Translations under genes and position numbers: made by a program | In this document: in pieces, positions 1-11,952 of the stretch | Layout: every line of letters begins with the position of its first letter | Position numbering within the stretch: the stretch's first letter is position 1 | Source: Paroedura picta | Lineage: Eukaryota; Chordata; Lepidosauria; Squamata; Gekkonidae | DNA length: 64,000 nucleotides | Assembly (NCBI RefSeq): GCF_049243985.1 | Contig: NC_135370.1 | Location: forward strand, 167,489,824 to 167,553,823 | Reading direction: 5' to 3' | The notes under the pieces: model-generated | Told to the model about the DNA's origin: nothing | The model's input: the letters and a program-made list of their open reading frames with translations, nothing else | Database searches by the model: none

Positions 1-2055
1 GAACTAAATCATATCCCCGAAGAATACACAGTAGAGGTGACAAATAGATTTAAGGAATTAGATCTGATAGATAGAGTGCCTGAAGAACTATGGATGGAGG
101 TTCGCAATATTGTACAAGAGGTAGCAACTAAAACCATCCCAAAGAAAAAGAAATGCAAGAAATCAAAATGGCTGTCTGAGGAAGCTTTACAAATAGCTAA
201 GGAGAGAAGGGAAGTGAAAGGCAAGGGAGAAAGAGAAAGATACACCCAATTGAATGCAGAATTCCAGAGAAAAGCTAGAAGAGATAAGAATGCCTTCTTA
301 AATGAACAGTGCAAACAAATAGAAGAAAACAATAGAATGGGGAGGACCAGAGATCTCTTCAAGAAAACTGGAGATATGAAGAGAACGTTTCATGCAAAAT
401 TGGGTATGATAAGGGACCAAAATGGTAGGGACCTCACAGAAGCAGAAGAGATTAAACAAAGGTGGCAAAATTATACAGAACAACTATACAAGAGCGAGCT
501 TAACATCCCTGATAACCACAATGGGGTAGTTACTGACCTGGAGCCAGACATCCTGGAATGTGAAGTCAAATGTGCCTTAGGAAGTCTGAGCAACAATAAA
601 GCTAGTGGTGGTGACAGCATTCCAGTTGAACTATTCAAAATCTTAAAGGACGATGCAGTAAAAGTGCTACACTCAATATGCCAGCAAATTTGGAAAACTC
701 AACAATGGCCACATGATTGGAAAAGGTCAGTTTACATTCCAATCCCAAAGAAGGGCAATGCCAAAGAATGTTCAAACTACCGCACCATTGCACTAATTTC
801 TCATGCTAGCAAAGTTATGCTCAAAATCCTACAAGCTAGGCTCCAGCAATATGTGGACCGAGAACTTCCAGAAGTACAGGCAGGATTTCGAAGAGGCAGA
901 GGAACTAGAGATCAAATTGCCAACATACGCTGGATCATGGAGAAAGCTAGGGAGTACCAGAAGAACGTATACTTCTGCTTCATTGACTATGCTAAAGCCT
1001 TTGATTGTGTGGAGCACAACAAATTGTGGCAAGTTCTTAAAGAGATGGGAATGCCAGAGCATCTTATTTGTCTCTTGAGAAATTTATATGCAGGTCAAGA
1101 AGCAACAGTGAGAACTGAACATGGAATCACTGACTGGTTCAAAATTGAGAAAGGAGTTCGGCAAGGCTGTATATTGTCGCCTTGCCTATTTAACTTGTAT
1201 GCAGAGCACATCATGAGAAAGGCGGGATTAGAGGAGTCACAAATTGGGATCAAGATTGCAGGGAGAAATATCAACAACCTCAGATATGCAGATGATACCA
1301 CTCTAATGGCAGAAAGTGAAGAGGAACTAAAGAGCCTGTTGATGCGGGTGAAGGAGGAGAGTGCAAAAGTTGGCTTGAAACTCAACATCAAGAAAACAAA
1401 GATCATGGCATCCGGCCCTCTCAATTCCTGGCAAATAGATGGGGAAGAAATGGAGATAGTGACAGATTTTATTTTCCTGGGCTCCAAGATCACTGCAGAT
1501 GGGGACTGCAGCAAAGAAATTAAAAGACGCTTGCTCCTGGGGAGGAAAGCTATGGCAAATCTAGACAGCATCCTAAAAAGCAGAGACATCACCTTGCCAA
1601 CAAAAGTGCGTTTAGTCAAGGCTATGGTATTCCCAGTTGCAATGTATGGCTGCGAAAGTTGGACCATAAGGAAGGCCGAGCGTCAAAGAATTGAGGCTTT
1701 TGAACTCTGGTGCTGGAGAAGACTCTTGCGAGTCCCTTGGACTGCAAGGCGAACAAACCGGTCAGTCCTAGAGGAGATCAGCCCTGACTGCTCTTTAGAA
1801 GGCCAGATCCTGAAGATGAAACTCAAATACTTTGGCCACCTCATGAGAAGGAAGGACTCCCTGGAGAAGAGCCTAATGCTGGGAGCGATTGAGGGCAAAA
1901 GAAGAAGGGGACGACAGAGAATGAGGTGGCTGGATGGAGTCACTGAAGCAGTAGGTGCAAGCTTAAATGGACTCCGGGGAATGGTAGAGGACAGGAAGGC
2001 CTGGAGGATCATTGTCCATGGGGTCGCGATGGGTCGGACACGACTTCGCACATAA
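1..2055 (+). CDS. BovB ORF, reverse transcriptase plus C-terminal region (partial at 5' end)
   Basis: The frame is open from base 1 (684 codons visible) to TAA at 2053-2055. The reverse transcriptase palm motifs are in order: motif A FIDYAKAFDCVEHNKL near 980-1020, motif B GVRQGCILSPCLFNLY near 1155-1200, and the catalytic YADD box near 1285-1297. The thumb and BovB-specific C-terminus follow. The enzyme copies its own RNA at a nicked target by target-primed reverse transcription. All catalytic residues that can be checked are present. Whether the copy is active depends on the unseen endonuclease half. Confidence 0.9.
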   Translation, partial: ELNHIPEEYTVEVTNRFKELDLIDRVPEELWMEVRNIVQEVATKTIPKKKKCKKSKWLSEEALQIAKERREVKGKGERERYTQLNAEFQRKARRDKNAFLNEQCKQIEENNRMGRTRDLFKKTGDMKRTFHAKLGMIRDQNGRDLTEAEEIKQRWQNYTEQLYKSELNIPDNHNGVVTDLEPDILECEVKCALGSLSNNKASGGDSIPVELFKILKDDAVKVLHSICQQIWKTQQWPHDWKRSVYIPIPKKGNAKECSNYRTIALISHASKVMLKILQARLQQYVDRELPEVQAGFRRGRGTRDQIANIRWIMEKAREYQKNVYFCFIDYAKAFDCVEHNKLWQVLKEMGMPEHLICLLRNLYAGQEATVRTEHGITDWFKIEKGVRQGCILSPCLFNLYAEHIMRKAGLEESQIGIKIAGRNINNLRYADDTTLMAESEEELKSLLMRVKEESAKVGLKLNIKKTKIMASGPLNSWQIDGEEMEIVTDFIFLGSKITADGDCSKEIKRRLLLGRKAMANLDSILKSRDITLPTKVRLVKAMVFPVAMYGCESWTIRKAERQRIEAFELWCWRRLLRVPWTARRTNRSVLEEISPDCSLEGQILKMKLKYFGHLMRRKDSLEKSLMLGAIEGKRRRGRQRMRWLDGVTEAVGASLNGLRGMVEDRKAWRIIVHGVAMGRTRLRT

Positions 2056-2068
2056 CAACAACAACAAA
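1..2068 (+). mobile_element. BovB (RTE clade) non-LTR retrotransposon, 3' part, cut by window edge
   Basis: The protein ends in the characteristic BovB C-terminus (AERQRIEAFELWCWRRLLRV, then a FGHLMRR box and an RGRQRMRW box). The element ends in a short CAACAA repeat at about 2052-2067 and the stop codon TAA lies inside that tail, so there is almost no 3' UTR. The first base of the window is already inside the open frame, so the apurinic endonuclease half lies upstream. The lack of any stop over 2 kb suggests a recent insertion. Three 5'-truncated relatives occur at 10531, 30966 and 57180. Confidence 0.95.
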
Positions 2069-3252
2069 TTTATCATAAAGGAAGCTATCTTGCATGCTTT
2101 GTGTACGAGGACAAGAATGCATCTAGGGTAATAAGAATTGGTTCTTGTTTGCTGCTTTTCTCTACTAGGAGTCCCAAAGCAACTTCCAATTGCCTTCCCT
2201 TTTGTCTCCCCACAACAGACACCCTGTGAGGGAGGTGGGGCTGAGAGAGCCCTAATATTACTGCTCAGTCAGAACAGCTTTGGGGAAGAAATTGATTCAT
2301 TCCTGGAAGAAGCAGACTAGCCTTAGCAGATATAGGATCAGGAACTGATATATGAGAGAAGTATTTCAGCATACCCCCCCCCCTTCGTCTGTAAACTGTA
2401 AAGGAAGGGCATATGGTGATTTCAGGGTGGTTCGTTGGGCATAGAAGTAGAAAGCGGGGGAAATAATTCACTTAAATCTAATAGTAGCTTCAGCTTAAAT
2501 TGCAGGATTCTCTGGCAGGTAGGTGTCATGAGCCAGGGCTTTAGACTACCCAGGTGTAGCATACTGTCTGTTCTAGTCCTAGCCTTATTTGACAGCTCAG
2601 CTGGTATCCTCTGATGGTAAATGGGAAAGCTAAATCCAGGGGTGTTTTTTTTTCTGAGCATCAAGTATGCGAGGCACTCAAACTAATGTGCTTGTCATGT
2701 GGCAGACTTGATGTTTGTGCCGATACTTCTGTGTTGTTTTTCATGTACACACTGATACTGGATCACCAATGTCCTCATTTGAGATGCACAATCAGAATTT
2801 CTATGATTTGCCATTCCTCTTCGGAGTCCCTTTCTTTAGGCTTCCTGGTTCTCCTGCTCTGTAAATTGAACTTTCTGCCTTCAGGCTCTCTGTGCAGCTC
2901 TTGAACTCCATCTCAGCTTCAGCAGAATTAAATGGGGTGAATAAACGTGGTTTGCACAGGCACGTCACAAAGTTGATGGGTATCTCAGATTGTTTGACAT
3001 TAAAGCCTATTTAACCACCGGTTTAAACCGAGCTGCATCTAAACTGTAGTTGAATTTGGATCAATCTTCAGTTCTTAAAATTGAGGGGTTGCATGCATTG
3101 TGTAAGTAAAATTAAGAGAGGCTGCTGTGCTTTTATTTACTCGAGGAATTCTTGTTCTGCCACTCAAGGGGGTTGCATGATTAGTCCCAATCAATAACCT
3201 GAACAATTGTAATAGTATCACATTCCAACTATCTATTGGGAAAGCTGTAAAC
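2069..3252. other. Anonymous DNA with one SINE remnant
   Basis: A degraded tRNA-derived SINE (minus strand) lies at about 2155-2290, recognised by its 'cacaacagacaccctgtgag' core. The rest is AT-rich with short open frames only; no exon is recognised. It may be intron or flank of WDR20. Confidence 0.5.
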
Positions 3253-3387
3253 CAGGGGTAGTCAAACTGCGGCCCTCCAGAAGTCCATGGACTACAATTC
3301 CCAGGAGCTCCTGCCAGCATTCGCTGGCAGGGGCTCATGGGAATTGTAGCCATGGACATCTGGAGGGCCGCAGTTTGACTACCCCTA
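3253..3387. mobile_element. Palindromic hAT MITE, family A
   Basis: It starts CAGGGGTAGTCAAAC and ends in the inverse of that, with both arms also carrying the 'ctccagatgtccatggacta' type core. It is flanked by an exact 8-bp duplication CTGTAAAC at 3245-3252 and 3388-3395. The length of 135 bp and near-perfect self-complementarity fit a non-autonomous hAT element. Confidence 0.85.
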
Positions 3388-4159
3388 CTGTAAACTATAG
3401 TTGTCCTGGATCTAGTAATAAGATCCCTGGTAAACACTCTGGATTTCACCTTGAGCCTGCAGGCGACTCCCATAGACACTAGATTAATTTGGGTGGGTGT
3501 TGTAAAAGTACACTTCCCCCACAGAAAAGCCCCTTCTCACCACAGGATTGACAAAGAGAGTGTTGACTCTTGAAAGTTCATACCCCCAGATTTTGTTTGT
3601 CATAAGATGCTACAGAACTCAAACCCAGCTGTTCAGAAGCAGTCTGGAATGCAGGGAAGCTCTTCTGATACCACTCTGTAGTATGTTCTCTGTGGCTCAT
3701 CTTAGCTCTGGTTGGTATGGACTGACCAGAGGGAGGTTTCCAGATAATATTCGAAAGTAGTTCCACAGTACAGTAATTAAACCTGGATCTAAGTAGAGTA
3801 CGAGTGAGTGGCATTTGGGCTTCTCTCCAAGAAGGACGACAACTTAAGCTGTATGCGGCAACTACATATTGTCCGACACATCAAGATGTGTTTACACTTT
3901 GTGGTGATTTATTGCTTTGAATTTGGCCCTAAAGACTTGTGCTGGGTTTATTAGAATCAAACAAAATTGTCTTCAAAGTAATATCTCGGGTCTAAAAGAG
4001 GGTTTTAGGTGCATCTGAGCAGTTGGGAATGCTTAGTGGAATTGTATTTCCCCACCTTTCAGTTATAGAACCAGGGACTGGGTGTAGAGTTATGCAAGTA
4101 TTTGGATACCCTGTTGAGAGAAAGGAACAAGAATGACACTTCTTGCTAGCAAGAATGAC

Positions 4160-4290
4160 TCATTTAGATTTAGTCAGGTGGGGAGATATGTTGGTCTGAA
4201 GCAGTGGAACAAAGTTTGAGTCTGGCGGTAATTTTAAGACCAACAATTTCTTATATAAGTTTTTGTGTGCAGCATACTTGTTCAGATATA
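4160..4290. repeat. Fragment of foldback repeat family ('gtccagtggcacctttaaga' type)
   Basis: The segment shows the 'tatgttggtctgaagcag' and 'tttaagaccaacaa' blocks seen in better copies at 32658, 35855, 39545 and 63765. The copy is degraded and its ends are not defined. Confidence 0.45.
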
Positions 4291-4879
4291 GTGAATTGGA
4301 AGTTACCAGTCCATGCCTATAGGTAGAGGGTGAGCAGTGAATAAGCATACAACAAAATGAAGATATTTAACAGGTTAACTGGCGTAACAAGCTTAGTTTA
4401 TATACCTACCATTTGTTTGGATTTAATTTCGGGGATATAAACATGTCAGAATTGAAATTGAATGGGCAGATGTATCCGTAATTTTGGAATGCAGAGACTA
4501 ATTAACTGAGACCCTGCCATTGTGCTATATCCATCTCGTCGCAAGCATGGAGGTGACCTTGCAGCACCTTCTTTATTGAAGTGGGGTGATTGTGAACTTC
4601 AGGAACAGACTAGAAAGGGAAATGTTTGAGTTGCAAGTTATCACAACACTCAGAATAATGGAACTCCAGGACTTAACAGGGATATTGGTTTCTTATCTCG
4701 CTGTATATGCTAACCTCGTTCAGCCTTTTCATCTGTATTCTCGCCAATCTTACAGAAAAGCAGTATATTTGGAATGGTAGATTGGATTATATTTTCTCTG
4801 ATCTGGGGACAGGGGAGATTATACAGCCGATCACCCCATTTCAAAGAAGATGCTGTAAGGTATTCTCCATGCTTTAGAG

Positions 4880-5005
4880 CAGGGGTAGTCAACCTGTGGT
4901 CCTCCATATGTCCATGGACTTCAATTCCCATGAGCAAACGCTGGCAGGGGCTCACGGGAATTGTAGTCCATGGACATTTGGAGGACCACAGTTTGACTAC
5001 CCCTG
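4880..5005. mobile_element. Palindromic hAT MITE, family A
   Basis: Terminal inverted repeats CAGGGGTAGTCAA...TTGACTACCCCTG surround two copies of the 'gtccatggact' core. The 8-bp duplication CTTTAGAG is exact at 4872-4879 and 5006-5013. Confidence 0.9.
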
Positions 5006-6149
5006 CTTTAGAGGAGATGAATGGAGCATAACGGCATGGTCTCAGCATTTCACAATTAAGGATGCACCTAGCCATTAATCTTCTATCTTATTTAATCATT
5101 TATAGTTGGATTTATATCCTGCCACTTCTCTAAGGACTCATGGCGGCTTACAATAAAAACATTGATTAATACAATAAACCCCCTCTGAATTAAAATAAAC
5201 ATGTTTATTTCTTTTATTATGTCCCTCCACCCAATGAAGCCCAAACAAATAAACTAAGCTTGTTGTTTCTGTTTGGTCCTTGAATGTTAATTTTGTTGTA
5301 TGCTAGTTTACTGTACACCCGCTATATGTATGGACAAGTAACTTCCATTTCATTGTATCTGGAGTGTGCACACAAAAGCATGCACACAAAAGCTTATATA
5401 TCTTGAATAAAATGTTGTTGTTCTTAAAGGTGCCACTAGACAAAAACTTTGTTCATTTAGATGTGTACTTTTCCCCATCCCAAATATTTGGGATGGATAT
5501 CAAGAACAAAACAATTCAATTTGGAAACTGGGCAAATCTTAACTGATTCCAAATCAAGCCTGTGCATCAAATAAATCAGGGATATTTTGGTTTTGAGAGT
5601 GTAAGTTTTATTTTAATATGTTCTGTTGCTTTTAAAAATGTCGTTACCTGCCCTGAGCTCTGGGGGAATGGTGGGCTAAAAATAAAAACTTATTATGATT
5701 GGCTAAGGCTCAGTGGGAGCTATATTCCTGAATTTATATAAATAATTATTGAAAAACACTGAGGACAGGCACAGCTATGGCCTAGGTGTGGCCTTCTGCA
5801 ACAGTGGTAGAAGACCACTTTATCTGTCTATCCATCATAGGCCTTAGAGGCAGATCACCTGATGGGCCAACTTGGCCTAAGGCAGGTACTGTTGACCATA
5901 CAAACACAGAGTCTACTGTAGAATCTAATACCCAGCAACTAAGACAGTACGTTTGAGAAGTACAACTTCACTTTAAGGAAAGATCGTGGCTTTTCATTCT
6001 CAACACAGAGGCTTCAACAAGCACGAACAGCGTCTCGTGAGGTCTTGGAAAATATATGAATAGTTCAAGAAGAGTGTCTAACTATAAATACACATTGACG
6101 CGGTCTGAGCTGACCATAGCCGACCAGGAGGGAGATCTTGGAGTCATGG
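5006..6149. other. Repeat remnants: L2 tails and foldback repeat
   Basis: An L2-type 3' tail in reverse lies near 5095-5165 (tttatatcctgcc...ggcggcttacaa), a foldback-repeat fragment near 5370-5450 and a forward L2 tail near 5646-5690. Nothing coding is recognised. Confidence 0.5.
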
Positions 6150-6700
6150 GAGGCAACTCACTGGAAACATTTGACTCGATGCGTGGCCGCAATAAGAAAG
6201 GCAAATATTAGGGTGGAGATTATTAGGAAGGGAACTGAAAACACATCAGCCAGTATCATGATGCCCTTGTGTAAATCTACTAGCAGTGAAGCCTGTTGTA
6301 TGGGAAAGGACAATGGTGTCTAGACCAGGGGTAGTCAACCTGTGGCCCTCCAGATGTCCATGGACTACAATTCCCATGAGCCCCTGCCAGCATTTGCACT
6401 GTCTGGGGCAGTGAGGCTCTGTATACTTGAATCTCTGACTCCACTGATGACACCTGGGTTTTGGCCCCTGTGTGACACAGAATGTTGGACTGGACGTGCC
6501 ATTGCCCGCCTCTTATGTTGAACTGGACGTACCATCTAAAAATAAATAAATAAATAAATTATGCTGAACTGGATGTTGAACTGGACGTGCCATTGCCCGC
6601 CTCTTATGTTCTATGTTGACTCGTTCCATGTATCCCCTATGATGTTGTATGTAAACCGCCCTGAGCCATATGGAAGGGCGGTATAGAAATCAAATAATTA
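6150..6700 (+). mobile_element. CR1-like LINE pieces interrupted by half a family A MITE, then an L2 tail
   Basis: 6150-6325 resembles the CR1 stretch also seen at 41930-41997 (attattaggaa...aactgaaaa). At 6326 a family A MITE begins (CAGGGGTAGTCAACC, preceded by GTCTAGAC) but stops after one arm near 6398. CR1 3' sequence follows to about 6520, and 6640-6700 carries an L2 3' tail (aaccgccctgagcc...gggcggtatagaaatc). The missing MITE arm suggests a later deletion. Confidence 0.6.
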
Positions 6701-8394
6701 ATGTTCTCAGAGTCGCCAGTCAGGATTAGTGCTGCCTTGCCCTTCCGTAGGACTGACAAAGAAGGATGGAAGAGGGGAGTTCCTTGGTGGGGCAAACTTA
6801 CAATAACGGCTATAATGTTGCACAAATCAAGGAAAAGGGCACATTTGTATTACACTGGTGAAAGAATTTAGCTTTTCCTGGAGCAGAGTTTTGACTGTCT
6901 AAGAACTGAAAGAATATTACCCTTTTAGGGCCAATGTTCTAGTGGTGAGTCAAAACACGGTGGGGGTGGGGTGAGTTGTCACTATTTTCTTGCACCCCAT
7001 GAAATCAATTTTTCTGACGGTATTTTGCTCCAAAGGGCAAACCTATATCCACATGGAGGTTAGGTGCCAGGAGTGGAACAAGGGCAAGAGCGTCTCCATG
7101 GTCTCTCAAGACAACTCATCTACCGTTCCCTCACATTGGGATTGCACACCTAAATACCTGCCATTGAAATGTAGCACAGCATAGTTGCATTGCAATGTGA
7201 CAGCATTGGCCTAGACATGCATGCTATGGGGATGCTGAACCTCTACACACTCCAAACTCAGGCTGCCACTAGGCACAAAGCAACACCACCATGAAGGAAG
7301 AGGAATGTGAATTTTTATAAACATCTTTTACATCCAGAAGTTCAGTTAAGGCAGGGTTGGAAGACCAGGGATTAGATCCTGCCACTAACTTCTTCATCCC
7401 TCTTCCTGCAGCAGACCTTTAAGTAACCTGTTCCCCAGGAGTAGTACGGGGGGCATTTTAGATGCTGGAGAGGCCAGGTGGAGAGGTTGCATTTGATCAG
7501 TGGAGCTTTGGGGTGGGATCTAAACAAGGCTTTTTTAGCTGGACCTTTGGTCTGACAGTGAGACTGTTTTTATGAAGCGTTGTTCCAGGCTCATGTTGAC
7601 AGAACATTTTTATTACAATGGACTGTCCATTGGCATCAACAATTCTGCCTGTGATATTTGTGTTGGGGGCAGGGAATCACTCCAAGAGGATGGTGGTATG
7701 GTCTGTATTAGCTTTGCACATAGTTCAGAGGTCTGACATTGCTCTCCTTCACTACCTTCCCCCTTCGTTCTTCTTAACATACATTATTCCGATCGGACGC
7801 TTTAAGTCTCCTTTTGCCATTTCAGTTCAAGGGTCTGTTGTGCACCTCTGGAAATATGGACTCCCTCAACCTTAGAATAAAAGATGTTAAGGGATGAAAA
7901 TGTTGGAGAAGCTATGGATTTCCTCCAGCCTGGAGGTTCCTAGTTTTCAAGAGCTGGGAGTATTTATCTCATTTTGTGAGTATTTGGGTCAGAGCCAGAA
8001 AGAGCTCCTGTAGACTCTGAGGAACTAGCTAATTCTACATTCCAATTGCACTTGGATCTTGAGCTGGACCAACTCAAATGGCAAAAAACGAGGTAAGGGA
8101 AAAAAAGGTGGCAAAACCAGATATTGGGAAGGGACTTTATTTTTAAAAAATGGAACACCGTATTTGCAATGTCTTGCCAGTTTAGGCGTAAATTTACTTT
8201 GTCATTCCATTATCATGTGTTTAGTAGATACAGGGTGAGGGAAGGCCAGTCTCTTCAAGCACTTTAAAAGCTTAGCATGCCAGCTTTGACTGTTACTTAG
8301 TTCCTGATTAGTGCTATCTGTGCTTTACCGTGCAGGACCAGCCTCAAGATTTGTAGTATCTATCTCCCTTCTCATTTTTTTTGAGCCTGTAGGC
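6701..8394. other. Anonymous DNA, no gene recognised
   Basis: Open frames here are under 90 codons and lack recognisable domains. No clear repeat family is visible. It may be intron of the upstream gene. Confidence 0.4.
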
Positions 8395-8532
8395 CAGGGG
8401 TAGTCAAACTGCGGCCCTCCAGATGTCCATGGACTACAATTCCCAGGAGCCCCCTGCCAGCATTCGCTGGCAGGGGGCTCCTGGGAATTGTAGTCCATGG
8501 ACATCTGGAGGGCCGCAGTTTGACTACCCCTG
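8395..8532. mobile_element. Palindromic hAT MITE, family A
   Basis: CAGGGGTAGTCAAACTGCGG and its inverse bound a near-perfect palindrome. The flanking 8-bp duplication is CTGTAGGC at 8387-8394 and CTGTTGGC at 8533-8540 (7 of 8). Confidence 0.88.
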
Positions 8533-9484
8533 CTGTTGGCTATAAATACATTGGCATAACACTGTAGGGGCTTAGTTGCAGGCAACCCCCTTCTTCCTTG
8601 CAGAGGGCCTTCCTTCCACAGAAGGATGATCCATGTAGCATCTCAACAGACAACAGGGACTTTAGATATGTTGGGTAGGATGTCCGATAGCCAGCTGGCC
8701 AATTGCAAGAACAGGGTGGGATCTTCTCCAGCCAGTAGTTCTTGGCCTAGGGAAGAGAGTCCAGCACCTCACAACTTGCCTCTGCGAAGAGATCCTATGG
8801 CCACAAGGCCGAGGTCTGCCATTTCAAGCATCAGGCTGGAGCTTGCCCACTTATGAATGACCATTCCAGCATGAGATTGCTCATGCCATCAGTCTACACT
8901 CTCTGGGCTGAAAGGCATACTTGCCAAGGATGCCCATAATCTACAAGGGAGAGTGACAAGGATCAGTTGCCTTCTCTTCTTTCCCCCCAGGAATCTTAGG
9001 TGAAAAACACATCTCACAGCTCACCTAGTTTCCCCCTAATGCTTCAATATCATGGCTTTTTAGGAAGCAAAACAAGCTGAGATCTAATTTTAATGTTTCC
9101 ATTGTGTTCTCAAATCCCACAAAAACAACCAAGAGCCCCGTGGCACTTAGGAGGCTTACTACTGTATTCCAACAAAGTTCTGCGGAGTAGAGCCAGTTTT
9201 CCAGATACGAGGCTGTGAAAGCTTCTACCATCATAGTGTGGTTAATCTTGAGTACTCCTAGATGGAGACTCTTTAAAACACACACCCTGCCCCAGTTTTT
9301 TGGGTGACGCCATCAGTGGAAAACAAGCAAGCTACCAAGTTAAAAAAAAAGGTGAAATTCACAAGCACCTCCAAGCAGACGTCCAAGGGTATGCAAAACC
9401 ACTGTGCAGTGAATCTAGAACGTGTTCAGAAAACTCAAATGTTGGGTTCTCTTGCTGGATTAATGTAAGTTGCTTTGTTTGCAG
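8533..9484. other. Anonymous DNA upstream of the candidate WDR20 terminal exon
   Basis: No repeat family or exon is recognised. The segment ends in a good splice acceptor (gctttgtttgcag at 9472-9484). Confidence 0.4.
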
Positions 9485-10259
9485 GGTTTATTGCCATCCC
9501 AAAACCAAGCCAATTCTCCAAGTGGAACAGTAGTATAGCCACTACTCTCCTGCTAGCAAATCTATGAACACAGAACAAGAAGTAATAGCAGTGGAACCAG
9601 AAGCGGCTGTTCAGCCAGAGAAACCCACAAATTCTGGACAGGCAGAGTGTAAACCTGAAGTTATGTGAATCACATAGTGTTTTACACTAAAAAAAAATGT
9701 AATGCGTTATTTTTACATCTAATTTTTCTAGTCTGCACACCGAAAGAAGAATTTTGCTTTAAAAATGGTTCTTTTGGTGGTTGCGATTAAATAGTGAAAC
9801 TTTCCCAGTTTCTTTATACTTTTCAAGTTCAGTGTAATTTAACCTATATAGATCGATCTGTCTATATAGAAGAAGATATATAGTGTAAAATAAAACGTTT
9901 CTTAAATCAAAAGTGAATTTAATGGGTAGTACTTCACGGTTATTTGGTTTTTTGCACTGATTTTTTTTTTTTTTAACCAGAGATGGAAAGCCTGGGATAC
10001 TGTCATGGGAAATGAAAGTAATTTTCTGGCTTAATAATTGTAATTCAGGAGAATGGATGCTGCAATCATCGGGTTTTTCCTAAAAATAAATAACTGTTTG
10101 CACTTAAATAGCTTAATGCTAGTAGAGAATTACTTCTAAATGGGTGCTTCGGACACCGTGTAAAGCTATGTTACGGAGAAAAGAGATCCTTTGTATCTAT
10201 TAAAGCATTTTATTTTAATAATGTTTTCAAATGCAATCTGTATTATATGTGTAAATAAA
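9485..10259 (+). CDS. WDR20: Candidate 3'-terminal exon and 3' UTR, probably WDR20
   Basis: A strong acceptor (tttgtttgcag) ends at 9484. One frame reads GLLPSQNQANSPSGTVV then TAG at 9536-9538. Another open stretch from 9540 contains MNTEQEVIAVEPEAAVQPEK and ends TGA near 9666. The following DNA is AT-rich, free of repeats and carries AATAAA at 9889-9894 and 10254-10259, as expected of a long 3' UTR. WDR20 is the plus-strand gene next to MOK in other amniotes; its product is a WD40 cofactor of the USP12/USP46 deubiquitinases. The assignment rests on position, not on a recognised domain, and the reading frame is undecided. Confidence 0.4.
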
Positions 10260-10530
10260 GTAATTCAGTGATTGGGGAGAAATTGGTCATTACACTAGTA
10301 ATTTTCATATAAGAAAGTAATGTTTCTAATTCAGAAAATCCATATTAAACTATCTTGAATATGCAGTTTTGTTTACATTCCATTTTAAATTAAATCAATT
10401 TTGATGTAATTTTTTTTTTAATTGCATGTTTTCGATATGTGGTCTAGTCTTTGTAGAATAGTCACTTGAAAAGTACACCACTTGGGTTTACTAGCTATTT
10501 AATTGGACTTAACATTAATTTAGAATTAAT

Positions 10531-10912
10531 TAATTGAGAATTGAGGCTTTTGAACTCTGGTGCTGGAGAAGACTCTTGCGAGTCCCTTGGACTGCAAGGC
10601 GAACAAACCGGTCAGTCCTAGAGGAGATCAGCCCTGACTGCTCTTTAGAAGGCCAGATCCTGAAGATGAAACTCAAAGACTTTGGCCACCTCATGTGAAG
10701 GAAGGACTCCCTGGAGAAGAGCCTAATGCTGGGAGCGATCGAGGGCAAAAGAAGAAGGGGACGACGGAGAATGAGGTGGCTGGATGGAGTCACTGAAGCA
10801 GTCGGTGCAAACTTAAATGGACTCTGGGTAATGGTAGAGGACAGGAAGGCCTGGAGGATCATTGTCCATGGGGTCGCGATGGGTCGGACACGACTTCGCA
10901 CATAACAACAAC
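10531..10912 (+). mobile_element. BovB, 5'-truncated copy
   Basis: It starts inside the C-terminal coding region (attgaggcttttgaactctg) and ends with the BovB tail cataacaacaacaaa. The copy follows 1688-2064 closely, with a few substitutions and an in-frame stop (atgtgaaggaag), so it is a dead 5'-truncated insertion. Confidence 0.93.
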
Positions 10913-11124
10913 AAACCATTAAGAATCTTTCTTCCCTTCCACTTTACTCTCCTCTGAACACACTTTTCAGAACTGTGTATCATTTTTTAATAAGCCTAAA
11001 TTTTTTAAAAATTAGTGGCTATTAACCTAAGGCATGCTGTTTGTTTTCATACAACAGTAATGTAGTTTTAACACCTCATGTTTCAAACTCTTATCCTAAA
11101 ACTAAATAATGCAACACTCTAGGG

Positions 11125-11452
11125 TAGCCTTTCTCAACTTGAGAAACCCTGAAACGCTCTTCAGGCTTCAAGAAACTCCAGAAGCGGCACGATTTATGAA
11201 GACTACAGTTGGGAAGCAGAGCTGTGGACACGCCCATCTGGGCCCCCTCCCCTTCCCGCCCCCTCCAGACCCATCATTGCCCATTTTGGGAGGGGTGGGT
11301 CAACATGACCATATACAGTCAAATCGCCCCATAAACGTTTAACAACTTTAAAACATATATTAAAAATGAATTCACTCCCACCCATTCGGGAAACCCTTCC
11401 AAGGATGTCAAGAAACCCCAGGGTTTGACAAAACCCTGGTTGAGAAAGCCTG
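11125..11452. mobile_element. hAT non-autonomous element, family C
   Basis: Ends TAGCCTTTCTCAAC and GTTGAGAAAGCCTG are inverted repeats. The flanks CTCTAGGG (11117-11124) and CTCTAGAG (11453-11460) form an 8-bp duplication with one change. Relatives lie at 26132 and 53379. Confidence 0.8.
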
Positions 11453-11816
11453 CTCTAGAGTAATAGGACTCAGTACATGACTTAAGCTTTGTAAAAGGAT
11501 AAAAAGGTACCTTGTACTGAAGGAAGGTATAAGAATTTCCATGGTCTAAATTGCGGGTCTAAATTCTTTTTGTGTGGCTAGCATACACCCTGGAAGCGTA
11601 TTTATGAAATGGGGGTGGGTGGGAGATGAAAGTTGCACTTGGCCAGACATACTGGGAGCAAGCTGATCTCCAGTGGTCCTTCATTGGCTCACCTTGCTCT
11701 TTTGTGGAGATCACCAGCCATACATGCTGAGAACAGGATCTGGTGTGTAATCTGGTGCATTTGCTAGGGAGGTACTGAACCCCGGTCTAAATGCTTCTTG
11801 AGTAAGTACATTAAAG

Positions 11817-11952
11817 CAGGGGTAGTCAACCTGTGGTCTTCCAGATGTTCATGGACTACAATTCCCATGAGCCCCTGCCAGCGTTTGCTGGCAGGGGCTT
11901 ATGAGAATTGTAATCCATGGACATCTAGAGGACCACAGGTTGACTACCCCTG
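11817..11952. mobile_element. Palindromic hAT MITE, family A
   Basis: CAGGGGTAGTCAACCTG and its inverse bound the element; the exact 8-bp duplication CATTAAAG lies at 11809-11816 and 11953-11960. Confidence 0.9.

Noticed and set aside
9-362. Open frames opposite and overlapping the BovB frame
   Set aside because: They are antisense shadows of the LINE coding region and carry no domain.
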